Origin: Lysobacterales bacterium
GTDB taxonomy: Bacteria > Pseudomonadota > Gammaproteobacteria > Xanthomonadales > Rhodanobacteraceae
Direction: 5' to 3'
Length of the DNA: 64,000 bases
Assembly (NCBI GenBank): GCA_017305055.1
Contig: JAFKMZ010000009.1
Span: forward strand, 37,087 to 101,086
Position 1 is the stretch's first letter; each line of letters opens with the position of its first letter. The position numbers and the translations under genes were made by a program. Of the stretch, positions 1 through 9,049 are shown piece after piece. The notes below the pieces were generated by a model. It saw only the letters and a list, made by a program, of their open reading frames with translations. It had not been told where the DNA came from and did no database searches.

Positions 1-774
1 GGCAACCCAGAGGCAGGGCGAGCCCTCCAGATGCCCAGGGACCGGCGGCCCGCCGCCCCAGCAGGTGAACTGGAAGAAGTTGCCGTCGTTGACCTCGAGC
101 GCACTCTGGAACGGCATGAAGACATCCTCCGGCCTGGCGTAGTAGCTCGTCTCGTAACCGTTGCCGGTGAAGCCGCCTTGCGCGTCGTAGAACAAGGGCG
201 TGGGCCGCCAGGGCTTCAGCACGCCGACGATGCGCACGTCGCTGTCCTTCAGACGCACGGTCCTGCCGACGCTGTCCGCGCCATCGAACAGCCGGTCGTT
301 GAGATCGGACGAGATCACCGCGACGCGTGCATGGCTCGTTTCATCGGCGGGCGTCCAGGCGCGGCCATAGGCGAACGGCACCTCGAACATCGGGAAGAAA
401 TCCGAGGTGGTGGCCAGCAGGGTCAGCTGCAGCGGTGGGCGATCCACGCCCGGCGCGCTCACCTTCACCGGACTCTGCACGATCAGGGCCTGGCGATCGG
501 CGCGCCGCGCGCTCCACAGCTCCAGCGCCGAGCGGTCGTCCATCACCGCGAGCGGATGCCTGGGGTTGTTCCAGTCGGCCGGCGTGGGATCCACCTGCGG
601 ATAGAAGATATGCGCGCTCTTGCCGGGCAGCGGGTCGCCGGAAAGCACGTGCATCACCGTCAGCGTCGTCATCGAGGCGCCAATGCCGACCGCGATGGCG
701 ATGATCATCAGCGCCGTCAGCATCTTGTTGCGCTTCAGGCTGTGCAGAGCAAGATCAAGATAATAGGCGAACAT
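1..774 (-). CDS. FtsX/MacB-type ABC permease, A class subtype 1 (partial, 3' end outside window)
   Basis: The first 258 codons of a permease read from 774 down to the window edge. It starts MFAYYLDLAL after a strong ribosome binding site (AGGAGG, 6-7 bases upstream), has one membrane segment at about residues 18-42, then the periplasmic MacB-type core domain. The subtype-1 signature ASMTTLTVMHVLSGDPLP is present. The two cysteines shared by all A-class permeases here are visible near the cut end (FTCWGGG and GSPCLW, 16 residues apart). The three C-terminal membrane segments lie outside the window. Its sequence is very close to the A permease at 4949-6268, suggesting a recent duplication. By the pairing pattern of the array, a B-class partner of the LEIAL subtype is expected just beyond the edge. 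Confidence 0.9.
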   Translation of the reverse strand, partial: MFAYYLDLALHSLKRNKMLTALMIIAIAVGIGASMTTLTVMHVLSGDPLPGKSAHIFYPQVDPTPADWNNPRHPLAVMDDRSALELWSARRADRQALIVQSPVKVSAPGVDRPPLQLTLLATTSDFFPMFEVPFAYGRAWTPADETSHARVAVISSDLNDRLFDGADSVGRTVRLKDSDVRIVGVLKPWRPTPLFYDAQGGFTGNGYETSYYARPEDVFMPFQSALEVNDGNFFQFTCWGGGPPVPGHLEGSPCLWVA

Positions 775-820
775 TGCATTCCTCCTGCATTTCCGGCTTC
801 CCAGCCAGGGATCCAAACAA

Positions 821-2080
821 CTAGACCGACCGCGTCGCCTCCACCGGCGACACCCTCGAGGCGCGCAGGGCCGGCGCCAACACCGCGCCCTGCCCCAGCG
901 CCAGCAACGCGACGACGCCGGCCAGCACGTACAGCAGCGACATCCGGTCCATCGCGAACTGCTGCATCAGCCACAGGTTCAGGCCCACCGCCAGGGCCGC
1001 GCCGAGCGCCACGCCCATTCCCGCGATCAGCAGGTTCTCGGCCTGGAAGTAGCGCAGGATGTCGGTGCGCGTCGCCCCCAGCGCGCGGCGGATCCCGATC
1101 TGCCTGCGCCGCTGGCCGACCCAGAAGCTAGTGAGGCCGACGATGCCGGCACCGGTGACGCACAGCAGGACCAGGCAGATCACGCCCATTAGTAGCGCCA
1201 TGCCGATGTCGGCACGATAGGCACGCGCGCGGATGTCGGAGTAGGGATAGATGCCGATGAAGCCAGCGAAGCCGTTGCGGATGACCCGCTGTGGGTTGGC
1301 CGCGACCAGCGCCTGGCGAGCATCGCGCATGGCTGCATCCAGCTGGCCCGGCTTGGCGCGCACCGCGGTACGCGTATAGGTGTCGTTGGGGAACGTCGGC
1401 AGCAGCGTCGAGTTCCAGTTGTAGTCACTCCCCCAGCCAACGTTGGGCGTCTGCAGGCGCGCGACGATGCCGATGATGGTGGTTGGCACCGCGCCACCAT
1501 TGAAATACACGGTCTTGCCCAAGGCATCACCCGCGGGAAACAGCTGGTCCGCCAGCGCCCTGGTGACGATGGCCACCGGCGGCTGCCAGTCGCCACCGCG
1601 GTCGTCGTGGGTGATCTCGCTGGCAGTGAAATTGCGGCCAGCGACCAGCCGCACGCCCAGGGTCTTCAGCAGATCCTCGTCGCCGCCGTAGAACGTCGTC
1701 GTGGCGGTACTGTGGTCCTGGTTCGGCTGCAAGCCGACCCCACCATTGTTCGAGGATTGCAGCAACGGCAGCGACCGGACTGGTGCCGCGGACGCCACAT
1801 CGGGCAGGCCGCGCAGGGTCATGAGGTCGCTGCGGAGCATGGCGTAGCGGCGCTCCAGCGACGCCGCATCGTTGCCGGTTGGGGCGTTGACGATCTGCTG
1901 CTGGATCAGGAACAGGTTCTGCTCGTCCATGCCGGTCGGCCGCTGCACGGTCGCGACGCGCTGGCCGATGATGAACACCGCGTTGCAGACGATCGCCAGG
2001 GTCAGTGCGATCTGCAACGTGATCAGGACGACGCCGGACTTGTGTTTCCTGAGCGCGGCAAGAATGGGGGGGAGTGTCAT
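821..2080 (-). CDS. FtsX/MacB-type ABC permease, B class subtype Q
   Basis: A 419-residue permease of the array, B class. One N-terminal membrane segment (about residues 17-40, containing LQIALTLAIVCNA) is followed by a periplasmic core domain and three C-terminal membrane segments. The cytoplasmic loop FWVGQRRRQIGIRRALGA is the part expected to contact the ATPase. It ends VSPVEATRSV, the subtype-Q tail. A GAGG ribosome binding site lies 7 bases before the ATG. It follows the subtype-2 A permease at 2234-3559, from which it is separated by 153 bp holding a palindromic repeat. No periplasmic cysteines are present, unlike the A class. The exported substrate cannot be predicted. Confidence 0.92.
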   Translation of the reverse strand: MTLPPILAALRKHKSGVVLITLQIALTLAIVCNAVFIIGQRVATVQRPTGMDEQNLFLIQQQIVNAPTGNDAASLERRYAMLRSDLMTLRGLPDVASAAPVRSLPLLQSSNNGGVGLQPNQDHSTATTTFYGGDEDLLKTLGVRLVAGRNFTASEITHDDRGGDWQPPVAIVTRALADQLFPAGDALGKTVYFNGGAVPTTIIGIVARLQTPNVGWGSDYNWNSTLLPTFPNDTYTRTAVRAKPGQLDAAMRDARQALVAANPQRVIRNGFAGFIGIYPYSDIRARAYRADIGMALLMGVICLVLLCVTGAGIVGLTSFWVGQRRRQIGIRRALGATRTDILRYFQAENLLIAGMGVALGAALAVGLNLWLMQQFAMDRMSLLYVLAGVVALLALGQGAVLAPALRASRVSPVEATRSV

Positions 2081-2114
2081 CTGCAGGCCTCGAGCTCAGA
2101 TTTTTGCGTTTGCT

Positions 2115-2198
2115 CGTCATTCCCGCGAAAGCGGGAATCCAGTGTTTCGGTGCCAGCAGATACAAAGTCTCTGGATCCCCGCTTGCGCGGGGATGACG
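2115..2198. repeat. Intergenic palindromic repeat (CGTCATTCCCGCG...CGCGGGGATGACG)
   Basis: An 84-bp element with two facing halves: CGTCATTCCCGCGAAAGCGG on the left and CCCCGCTTGCGCGGGGATGA (then CG) on the right, each itself a small hairpin. It lies in the 153-bp gap between two permease genes. A truncated relative is at 14334-14396. The sequence belongs to the widespread GTCATTCCCGCG / GCGGGAATCCAG type of dispersed intergenic repeat. Whether it affects transcript stability is unknown. Confidence 0.8.
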
Positions 2199-2233
2199 AA
2201 GTGGAATAGTCGATTCGCGCCATGGCGATCGCC

Positions 2234-3559
2234 TCAATTCGATTTCAATTGCCACGCCGGCTGCACCGCCGACGCGCGCAAGGTGGGATACAGGCCGGCC
2301 AGCATCGTCGCCACGATCGCGACGATGAGCGTGGTGGCCAGCAGGGACACGTCCATGTGCGCCAACGCGGCAATCTCCGGCGGCATCACCCAGCCGACCC
2401 CGGCAATGCCCAGCCAGGTCAGCGCCAGTCCCAGCACGCCGCCCGCCAGCCCGACCATGCCGGCCTCGACCAGGAACTGGAGGTAGATCTCGCCACGCGA
2501 GGCGCCCAGCGCGCGGCGCACGCCGATCTCGCCGCTGCGGCGCATGAACTTGGCCAGCAGCAGGCCCATCACGTTGACCAGGCACACCAGCAGCAGGCCC
2601 ACCGCGACGTACAGCGAAACCTTCGTATCCGACGGCACCACGTGCCGCTCGGCCAGCCACGCCATCAGCCCACGCAGGCGCACCTCGGGCGGCCAGTTGA
2701 AACGGCCCGCACGCTGTTGCTCCAGCGAGTAATTGACCAGGAACTGGTGGTAGTCGCGGACTGCCGCGGCATCATCCAGCTGCACCATGAAGGAAATCCA
2801 CACGCACTCGGATTTCTGCAGGCCCTTGAAGCCCGACTCCGCCGGCGGCTGGTTGCAATTGGTACTGCCGTTGATGTTGGCGTCGTTGGCGATGGCGGTG
2901 TCGAACGGCAGGAAGATGTCGGCGGCCAATGGGGTGAAGCCACCGGTATTCACGACGTCATAGAACACCGGATGCGGATGCCAGTCGTCGGTGACGCCGA
3001 CCACGCGGTAGTCGTGGTGGCCGAAGGTGAGCATCCTGCCGACGCTGTCAGCGCCGCCGAACAGCATCCCGTTGAGTTGGCTGCTGATCACCGCGACCTG
3101 GGCACGATTCGCGTCCTCGGCGCCGCTCCAGCCGCCGCCGTAGGCAAACGGCACATCCAGCATCGGGAAGAACTCGCTGCCCACGGCCTCGCCGGCAATC
3201 AGCGTCAGCGACTGGTTGGCGGCCTTCGGAGCGACCGAATCGGCGATCTGGTACATCGCCGATTGGTATTTCGCCCGATGCGCGCGCATCAGCGCCACCG
3301 CATCGGTATAGCTCATCGCGCTGGGAGGCTCGGTGCTGTTGCTGCCCGGCTCGTGGCCGGTCGGTCCCCAGTTGTCGATCTGCGGCACGAAGAGCCGCGC
3401 CGACTTCTGCGGAATCGGGTCTCCCGATACCGCGCGGAACACCGACCACGTCGTCATCGACGCAGCGACGCCGAAACCGACGGTCAGCACCATCAGCGCC
3501 GTGAGCGCCTTGTTGCGCTTCAGGCTGCGCAGCGCGAGATCGAGGTAATAGCCGAACAT
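2234..3559 (-). CDS. FtsX/MacB-type ABC permease, A class subtype 2
   Basis: A 441-residue A-class permease starting MFGYYLDLALRSLKRN. The ATG at 3559 is preferred because GGAG sits 7 bases upstream; an in-frame TTG two codons earlier lacks such a site. The subtype-2 signature is TTWSVFRAVSGDPIPQKS followed by a core domain starting near FVPQID. The conserved cysteine pair is NCNQPP and SECVW (17 residues apart). The C-terminal part carries the loop SGEIGVRRALGAS and the tail PAWQLKSN. It is transcribed 51 bp after the B permease at 3611-4825. Its matching partner by subtype is the following B gene at 821-2080. Confidence 0.92.
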   Translation of the reverse strand: MFGYYLDLALRSLKRNKALTALMVLTVGFGVAASMTTWSVFRAVSGDPIPQKSARLFVPQIDNWGPTGHEPGSNSTEPPSAMSYTDAVALMRAHRAKYQSAMYQIADSVAPKAANQSLTLIAGEAVGSEFFPMLDVPFAYGGGWSGAEDANRAQVAVISSQLNGMLFGGADSVGRMLTFGHHDYRVVGVTDDWHPHPVFYDVVNTGGFTPLAADIFLPFDTAIANDANINGSTNCNQPPAESGFKGLQKSECVWISFMVQLDDAAAVRDYHQFLVNYSLEQQRAGRFNWPPEVRLRGLMAWLAERHVVPSDTKVSLYVAVGLLLVCLVNVMGLLLAKFMRRSGEIGVRRALGASRGEIYLQFLVEAGMVGLAGGVLGLALTWLGIAGVGWVMPPEIAALAHMDVSLLATTLIVAIVATMLAGLYPTLRASAVQPAWQLKSN

Positions 3560-3610
3560 TGCCAATCTCCAAATTGCCTCTCCCCCTGCTTGCAGGGGGA
3601 CGTTGAAACT

Positions 3611-4825
3611 TCACGCACTGCGTGTCGCCACTACTGGCGGCACGGCCGCGGCGCGCAGCGCCGGACCGAGCACCGCGAGCTGGCCGAGCGCCCACAACGC
3701 CATGGCGCCGAGCGGCAGGTAATACAGCGGCAGGCGCGGCAGCTCGTAGAACTTCATCAAGGTGAGGTTCAACGCAAACGCCAGTGCCATGCCCAGCACG
3801 ATGCCGCCGGTGACGATCAGGAAGTTCTCGGTCTGGAAGTAATGCAGGATGTCGCGCCGGGTGGCGCCGATGGCCCGGCGGACGCCGATCTGCCGACGCC
3901 GCTGCGCCACCCAGAAACTGGCCAGGCCGACGATGCCCAAGGCGGTGACCAGCAGCATGGCGGTGATCACGCCGACCAGCATGCCCGCCATGGCACGGTC
4001 GTTCTTGAACACGTCACGGCGCAGATCAGTCAGGGTATGACTGGCTTCCCGATCGATCACCACCTCCGGCACTGCCTTGGCAAGGGATGCGAGCGCATCG
4101 CGCAGCACGCGCGGCAAGTCCCCGGGACTGGCCCGCAACAGGTAGCTGCCCGTCAGGTACGGTCCTGGTTGGGCGGGCAGGAATACTGCCCATTGGCGCC
4201 GTTCCGCCGACCATCCCGTCGGATCGGGCCGGACCAGGTTCTTGAGCACGCCGACCACGCGGAAATGCGACTTCAGCATCCAGAATTCCTTGCCGAGCGG
4301 ATCGGCACCCGGCCACAAGTGTTCGGCCAGGGCCTGCGTGATCTGCACGCTGCCCTGGTCGGGCATGAAACCGGTGAACGCGTGAAAGTCATCGGCCTGC
4401 GGTGCACGCCCGGCGATGACCTTGGCGCCGAGTGCCCGCAGGCTGCCCGGACCACCCACGTAGAACTCGATCACGCCGCCAAAATGCTTGCCGGCGGCAT
4501 CGGTGGTGATTCCAGCGGTACCACGGCGGCTGCCGAATGGTATGGAATTGAGCAGGGACACCGACTCCACGCCGGGAACGGCGCGCAACGCGGCGAGTGC
4601 CCGCGCGTCAACGTCGGCCGCCTGGGCGGAGTCGTAGCCGGTCAGTTGCACCGTCGCGAGCGCAGCTTCATCCACGCCACTGTCGATGTGCATGGCCGTG
4701 ATGCGCTGGGAAATGATGAAACAGGCATTGCACAGCACCGCGCAGGCCAGCGCGATTTCCAGCGCGATCAGGGTCGTGGCCAGCCGATGCTTTTTCAGTG
4801 CCGCGAGTATGGGTTGAATCTGCAT
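3611..4825 (-). CDS. FtsX/MacB-type ABC permease, B class subtype E
   Basis: A 404-residue B-class permease. Residues 15-38 form the first membrane segment with the subtype-E motif LEIALACAVLCNA. The periplasmic core domain runs from about 40 to 275 and has no cysteine. Three membrane helices follow at about 278-307, 337-357 and 367-387, with the cytoplasmic loop QRRRQIGVRRAIGATRRDIL between the first two. The tail is VPPVVATRSA. AGGA lies 8 bases before the ATG. Its A-class partner at 4949-6268 precedes it, separated by 123 bp that hold two copies of a 50-bp tandem repeat. Confidence 0.92.
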   Translation of the reverse strand: MQIQPILAALKKHRLATTLIALEIALACAVLCNACFIISQRITAMHIDSGVDEAALATVQLTGYDSAQAADVDARALAALRAVPGVESVSLLNSIPFGSRRGTAGITTDAAGKHFGGVIEFYVGGPGSLRALGAKVIAGRAPQADDFHAFTGFMPDQGSVQITQALAEHLWPGADPLGKEFWMLKSHFRVVGVLKNLVRPDPTGWSAERRQWAVFLPAQPGPYLTGSYLLRASPGDLPRVLRDALASLAKAVPEVVIDREASHTLTDLRRDVFKNDRAMAGMLVGVITAMLLVTALGIVGLASFWVAQRRRQIGVRRAIGATRRDILHYFQTENFLIVTGGIVLGMALAFALNLTLMKFYELPRLPLYYLPLGAMALWALGQLAVLGPALRAAAVPPVVATRSA

Positions 4826-4855
4826 GACAAGTATCCTGGAAGTGCTCTCTTGAAG

Positions 4856-4948
4856 AGTGCAGCCATGGATGGCTGCTTTCTTGCGCAGGGACCGCGCGTT
4901 AAACCAGTGCAGCCATGGATGGCTGCTTTCACGCGCAGGGACAGCGCA
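4856..4948. repeat. Tandem REP-like repeat, two units of 50 bp
   Basis: Two units starting at 4856 and 4906 share AGTGCAGCCATGGATGGCTG followed by CTTTC and GCGCAGGGAC. Each contains the perfect palindrome GCAGCCATGGATGGCTGC (8-bp arms, 2-bp centre). A diverged third unit lies at 12880-12924 in another gap of the same array. The second unit runs up to the stop codon of the permease at 4949-6268. Such units are likely REP-type elements; their effect on this operon is unknown. Confidence 0.8.
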
Positions 4949-6268
4949 TCACAATGTCTTCAACTGCAGCGCCGGCGCCACCCCGCTGGCCCGCAGCGCA
5001 GGCAGGAAGCCAGCCGCCAGGCTGGCGGCAACGGCGACCGCGAAGGTCAGCCCGAACATGCCGAGGTCCAGGTGCGCGAGGTCGGCGTATTCGACCGGTT
5101 GCCGCCGCACCAGCCATAGGCCCGTCAGGGTCCGCAACCAGCCACCGATGCCGCCGACCACGCCGACCACGCCGGCCTCGACCAGGCATTGCGCGAAGAT
5201 CGCGCCGCGGCTGGCACCCAGCGCACGACGCACGCCGATTTCGCTGCTGCGGCGCAGGAACTTGGCCAGCAGCAGGCCGATCACGTTGAACAGGCAGATG
5301 GCCAGGAACGCAAACGCCAGCCAGGTTTGCAGCTTCACGTCACTGGGCACCACATGGTTGAACACCAGCCACTGCATGAGGCTTGGCATGCGGGTCTGGG
5401 TGCTGGCGAAACGCCCCAGCGCCTTCTGCTGCTGCGCGTAACTGGCAATGAAGGCGCGGTAGTCCGCCACCTTGGTCGCGTCGTCCAGTTGCACCCACAA
5501 GGCGACCCAGACACACGGGGCGTCCTGCAGGTGTCCCGGCGTGGCGACCTTGCCCCAACAGGTGAACTGCCAGAAATTGCCGGCGTTGACCTCCAGTCCG
5601 CTGAAAAACGGCATGAACACGTCTTCGGGCTTGTCGTAGAACGACGAGGTCTGGCCTTCGGCGAAACGCCCAGCACGCACGTCGTAGAAGAGCGGCGAGG
5701 GCCGCCACGTCTGCAGCACGCCGACGATCCGCACGTCGCTGTCCTTCAGACGCAGGATCTTGCCCACGCTGTCGGCACCGCCGAACAGGCGGTCGTTGAG
5801 GTCGGATGAAATCACCGCCACGCGCGCACGGCTGGCGGCATCGGCAGCAGTCCACGCGCTGCCGTACCGGAACGGTACCTTGAACATCGCAAAGAAGTCG
5901 GAGGTCGTGGCCAGCATCGGTACCATCAGCGGCGGCAAGCTGACATCCGGCGTGCGCACCTTGACCTCGCTGTTCGCGATCAAGGCCTGGCGGTCCGCCC
6001 GATGCGCGCTCCACAGATCCACCGCCGAGTGGTAGTCGAGCATGTCCAGCGGCCCGCCCTTGGCGTAGCCGGCCGGCGTGGCGTCCACCTGCGGATAGAA
6101 AATCTGCTGGCTGCGACCGGGCAACGGATCGCCCGACAGCAAGTGCATCACCGTCAGCGTGGTCATGCTCGCGCCGATGCCGACCGCGATCGCGAGGATC
6201 ATCAGCGCCGTCAACACCTTGTTGCGCTTCAGGCTGCGCAGCGCGAGATCAAGGTAGTACGCAAACAT
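4949..6268 (-). CDS. FtsX/MacB-type ABC permease, A class subtype 1
   Basis: A 439-residue A-class permease starting MFAYYLDLALRSLKRN. The ATG at 6268 is chosen because GGAGG lies 5-6 bases upstream and all other A genes begin at the same residue; an in-frame start 8 codons earlier is unlikely. The subtype-1 signature is TTLTVMHLLSGDPLPGRS. The cysteine pair is FTCWGK and APCVW (15 apart). The C-terminal part has the loop SSEIGVRRALGASRG and the tail PALQLKTL. It closely resembles the truncated A permease at 1-774, including the QFTCWG segment. The next gene (3611-4825) is its subtype-E partner. Confidence 0.92.
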   Translation of the reverse strand: MFAYYLDLALRSLKRNKVLTALMILAIAVGIGASMTTLTVMHLLSGDPLPGRSQQIFYPQVDATPAGYAKGGPLDMLDYHSAVDLWSAHRADRQALIANSEVKVRTPDVSLPPLMVPMLATTSDFFAMFKVPFRYGSAWTAADAASRARVAVISSDLNDRLFGGADSVGKILRLKDSDVRIVGVLQTWRPSPLFYDVRAGRFAEGQTSSFYDKPEDVFMPFFSGLEVNAGNFWQFTCWGKVATPGHLQDAPCVWVALWVQLDDATKVADYRAFIASYAQQQKALGRFASTQTRMPSLMQWLVFNHVVPSDVKLQTWLAFAFLAICLFNVIGLLLAKFLRRSSEIGVRRALGASRGAIFAQCLVEAGVVGVVGGIGGWLRTLTGLWLVRRQPVEYADLAHLDLGMFGLTFAVAVAASLAAGFLPALRASGVAPALQLKTL

Positions 6269-6349
6269 CAGTGCCTCCGTCGTTTCGAACACCGCCCCTT
6301 GCGGAGAGGCCAGCCTTGGCTCCCCTCCCCGGAGGGAGAGAAGAAAACA

Positions 6350-7579
6350 TCACACGCTCCGCGTCGCGACGACCGGCGGCACGGCGGCGGCGCGCAGCGC
6401 CGGGCCGAGCACGGCCAGTTGCCCGATCACCCACAACACCACTGCACCGACCGGAAAGTAGATCGCCGGCAGCCGCGGCAACTCGTAGTGCAGCATCAGG
6501 AACAGGTTGATGGCGTAGGCCAGCAGCATGCCGAGCGCGATGCCGAACGTGGCCAGCACGAAGTTCTCGGCCTGGAAGTAGTTGAGGATGTTGCGCCGGG
6601 TGGCACCCAGCGCGCGGCGCACGCCGATCATGCGCCGGCGTTGCGCGACCCAGAAACTCGCCAGTCCGACGATGCCGAGCGCCGTGACCGTCAGCAACGC
6701 GATGATCACGCCGACCAGGATGCCGGCCATGGCGCGGTCGTTCTCGAAGAACTTGCTGCGCACCTCGTCGTAGGTCCGCTGCCTGGTCACCACCCGCTGT
6801 GGATCCGCCTTCTTCAGCGCGGCGACCGCAGCCTTGAGCACGGCCTGGCGATCCTGCGGACGGGTGCGGATCAGATAGCTCTGGTTCTGACCGACGCCCA
6901 TGAACACCGGCAGGACCATGGAATAGTGCGCGGTGGCATCGTTGTATGCGTTGGCACGCGCCAGGTCAGCCAGTACGCCGACCACGCGCACGCCGACCGG
7001 GCCGATGTAGAACGTTCGGCCCAGCGGGTTCTGCCCTGGCCACAGGCGCTGCGCCATGGCCTGGGTGATCACGGTCACCGCCGGCAGCTGCTTGGCGTCG
7101 CCCGTGGCGAGCGCCTTCAGCACGACGTCCACGTTCGTGGCCTCATCCGCCTGCAGGTGCCGCCCCGCCACCAGGCGCGCACCCATGGTCTGCGGCAGAT
7201 CGAGACCGAAGTAAGTGCCGGCGTTGAGCGTGGGTTGGCGCTGCGCAAGGTCGAGCTTGATGCTCGAATTCGATGAGGATATCCCCAGCGGCACCTGGTT
7301 GGTCAGCGCCGCCGCCTGCACGCCAGGCACCTGCCGCAGCACGGCGAGGTCCTCCCTGGCCCGTGCATAGATGTCCGGCGACGGCTCGATCTCGGCCAGC
7401 TGGATCTGCACCAGTGCATGCTCGTCGATGCCCGTGGACATCTGCATGTGCTGCAGCCGCTGGCCGATCAGGAACACCGCATTGCAGACGATGGCGCAGG
7501 TCAGCGCGATCTCCAGGACGAGCAGGCTGGCCGGGATGCGGTGTCTGCGCAACGTGGAAAGTATCGGACGCCATTCCAT
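6350..7579 (-). CDS. FtsX/MacB-type ABC permease, B class subtype E
   Basis: A 409-residue B-class permease starting MEWRPILSTLRRHR. The first membrane segment carries LEIALTCAIVCNA. The periplasmic domain has no cysteine. The cytoplasmic loop is FWVAQRRRMIGVRRALGA and the tail is VPPVVATRSV. Only one base separates its ATG from the stop codon of the A permease at 7581-8888, so the two are almost certainly translationally coupled, which supports A-B pairing. Downstream, 81 bp with a GGAGAGG-type inverted repeat precede the next A gene. Confidence 0.92.
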   Translation of the reverse strand: MEWRPILSTLRRHRIPASLLVLEIALTCAIVCNAVFLIGQRLQHMQMSTGIDEHALVQIQLAEIEPSPDIYARAREDLAVLRQVPGVQAAALTNQVPLGISSSNSSIKLDLAQRQPTLNAGTYFGLDLPQTMGARLVAGRHLQADEATNVDVVLKALATGDAKQLPAVTVITQAMAQRLWPGQNPLGRTFYIGPVGVRVVGVLADLARANAYNDATAHYSMVLPVFMGVGQNQSYLIRTRPQDRQAVLKAAVAALKKADPQRVVTRQRTYDEVRSKFFENDRAMAGILVGVIIALLTVTALGIVGLASFWVAQRRRMIGVRRALGATRRNILNYFQAENFVLATFGIALGMLLAYAINLFLMLHYELPRLPAIYFPVGAVVLWVIGQLAVLGPALRAAAVPPVVATRSV

Positions 7580-7580
7580 G

Positions 7581-8888
7581 TCAGTTGCTCTTCAGTTGCA
7601 GGGCCGGAGTGATCTGGCAGGCACGCCATGCCGGCAACAGGCCCGCCAGCAGGCTCGCGCCCACCGCAAGCAGGAAGGTGACCAGCAGCATCGTCGGATC
7701 CAGATGCGCGAGCGGCGCATAGTCGGATGGCCGGTGCCGGACCAGCCACAGGCCGAGCAGCGCCAGCAGCAGGCCGCCCGCGCCGCCGACCAGTCCCACC
7801 ACCCCCGACTCCACCAGCAGCTGCGTAAACAACGCACGCTTCGACGCGCCCAGCGCGCGGCGTATGCCGAGCTCACTGGCGCGGCGCAGGAACTTCGCCA
7901 GCATCAATCCCACGGTATTGACCAGGCACACCAGGAGGAAGCCGAACGCCAGCCCGGTCTGCAGGCGCACGTCGTTGGGCACCACCCGCTCATACGCCAG
8001 CCACTGCCGCACGTCGCGCAAACGCACGTTCGGCGCCTTCACGAAACGTCCCAGCGACTTCTGCTGCTGCGAATAGCGCACCAGAAACTCCCTGTACGCA
8101 GCAACCTGCGCGGGGCTGTCCAGCCGCACCCAGAACTGCAGCCACACACACTCCTCCGACGGGTAGGTGCCCCCAATGCCACCGGCACCATTGCCCCAGC
8201 AGTCGCTGGAGCCATTGTGATCCATGTGCAGGCCCAGCGCCGTCTGCAGCGGCAGGAACACCTGTTCCGTGTAACCGTAGGAGCCGGTGTTGAGGTCGTA
8301 GAAGTGCGGGCTTGGCTCCCAGTTGTCCAGAACGCCGACGATGCGGAACGCGGTATTGGCAACGCGCAGCGTGCGCCCCACGCTGTCGGCGCCGGCAAAC
8401 AGCCGCTGGTTCAACTCGCTGTTGATCACCACGTCGCGCACCCGCGCCTCGTCGTCGGCCGCGGCCCAGCCCTGGCCATAAAGGAACGGCGTGCCGAACA
8501 TCGGAAAGAAATCGGCCGTGGTGTAGCGCGCCTCGACATAGAACGGATCCAGCGACGATGAATCCGGCTGGATCGGCACCGAACCCCCGGTCATCAGCGC
8601 CTGATGATCCGCGCGCCCCGCCCGCAGCAGGTTCTGGCCATCGGTCAAGGTGAGCTGCTCCGGCGGCTCCTTGCCGGGAAACAGGCCGCTGTTGTCGCGC
8701 GGGTCGATCTGCGGGTAATACAGCGTGCCGCTGCGCCCCGGCAGCGGGTCGCCGGAAAGCACGTGCAGCACGGTCAGCGTGGTCATGGACGCGCCAATGC
8801 CAAGTGCGATCGCCAGCACCATCAGCGCCGTGAGCGCCTTGTTGCGCTTGAGGCTGCGCAGCGCCAGATCGAGGTAATAGGCGAACAT
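7581..8888 (-). CDS. FtsX/MacB-type ABC permease, A class subtype 1
   Basis: A 435-residue A-class permease and a good reference for the class. The first membrane segment spans residues 18-42 and ends in TTLTVLHVLSGDPLPGRS. The periplasmic core covers about 45-304 and contains the cysteine pair C230 and C247 (SSDCWGNG and EECVWL). Membrane segments follow at about 311-332, 358-385 and 398-420, with the ATPase-facing loop SELGIRRALGASKR near 335-350. The tail is PALQLKSN. A GAGG lies upstream of the ATG. The next gene starts one base after its stop. Confidence 0.93.
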   Translation of the reverse strand: MFAYYLDLALRSLKRNKALTALMVLAIALGIGASMTTLTVLHVLSGDPLPGRSGTLYYPQIDPRDNSGLFPGKEPPEQLTLTDGQNLLRAGRADHQALMTGGSVPIQPDSSSLDPFYVEARYTTADFFPMFGTPFLYGQGWAAADDEARVRDVVINSELNQRLFAGADSVGRTLRVANTAFRIVGVLDNWEPSPHFYDLNTGSYGYTEQVFLPLQTALGLHMDHNGSSDCWGNGAGGIGGTYPSEECVWLQFWVRLDSPAQVAAYREFLVRYSQQQKSLGRFVKAPNVRLRDVRQWLAYERVVPNDVRLQTGLAFGFLLVCLVNTVGLMLAKFLRRASELGIRRALGASKRALFTQLLVESGVVGLVGGAGGLLLALLGLWLVRHRPSDYAPLAHLDPTMLLVTFLLAVGASLLAGLLPAWRACQITPALQLKSN

Positions 8889-8912
8889 GTTCCGTCCTCA
8901 GGCATCGAAATC

Positions 8913-9036
8913 CCCTCTCCGCCAACGGCTCCTTCGTTGGGAGAGAAGGTTTGGGTGAGGAGGCGCTTGACCTTCTGCTGCGTCGTCAAGAGCGCCCCTC
9001 GCCCTGCCCTCTCTCCCGGCACCGCCGAGGGAGAGG
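8913..9036. repeat. Intergenic inverted repeats of the CCCTCTC...GAGAGGG type
   Basis: The 161-bp gap between a B and an A permease holds two hairpins. One pairs CTCTCCGCCAACG with CGTTGGGAGAG around 8914-8945. The other pairs CCCTCTC with GAGAGGG around 9007-9036. The same GGGGAGAGGG/CCCTCTCCCC style recurs at 6294-6345, 32059-32089 (inside ribD) and 37876-37925, so this is a dispersed family in this genome. Confidence 0.65.
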
Positions 9037-9049
9037 GTTCAAGCAGACC

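Noticed and set aside
4856-4948. CRISPR-like array
   Set aside because: Only two units, with spacers that are not unique and a perfect palindrome inside the unit; this is a REP-type repeat, and no cas gene is present.
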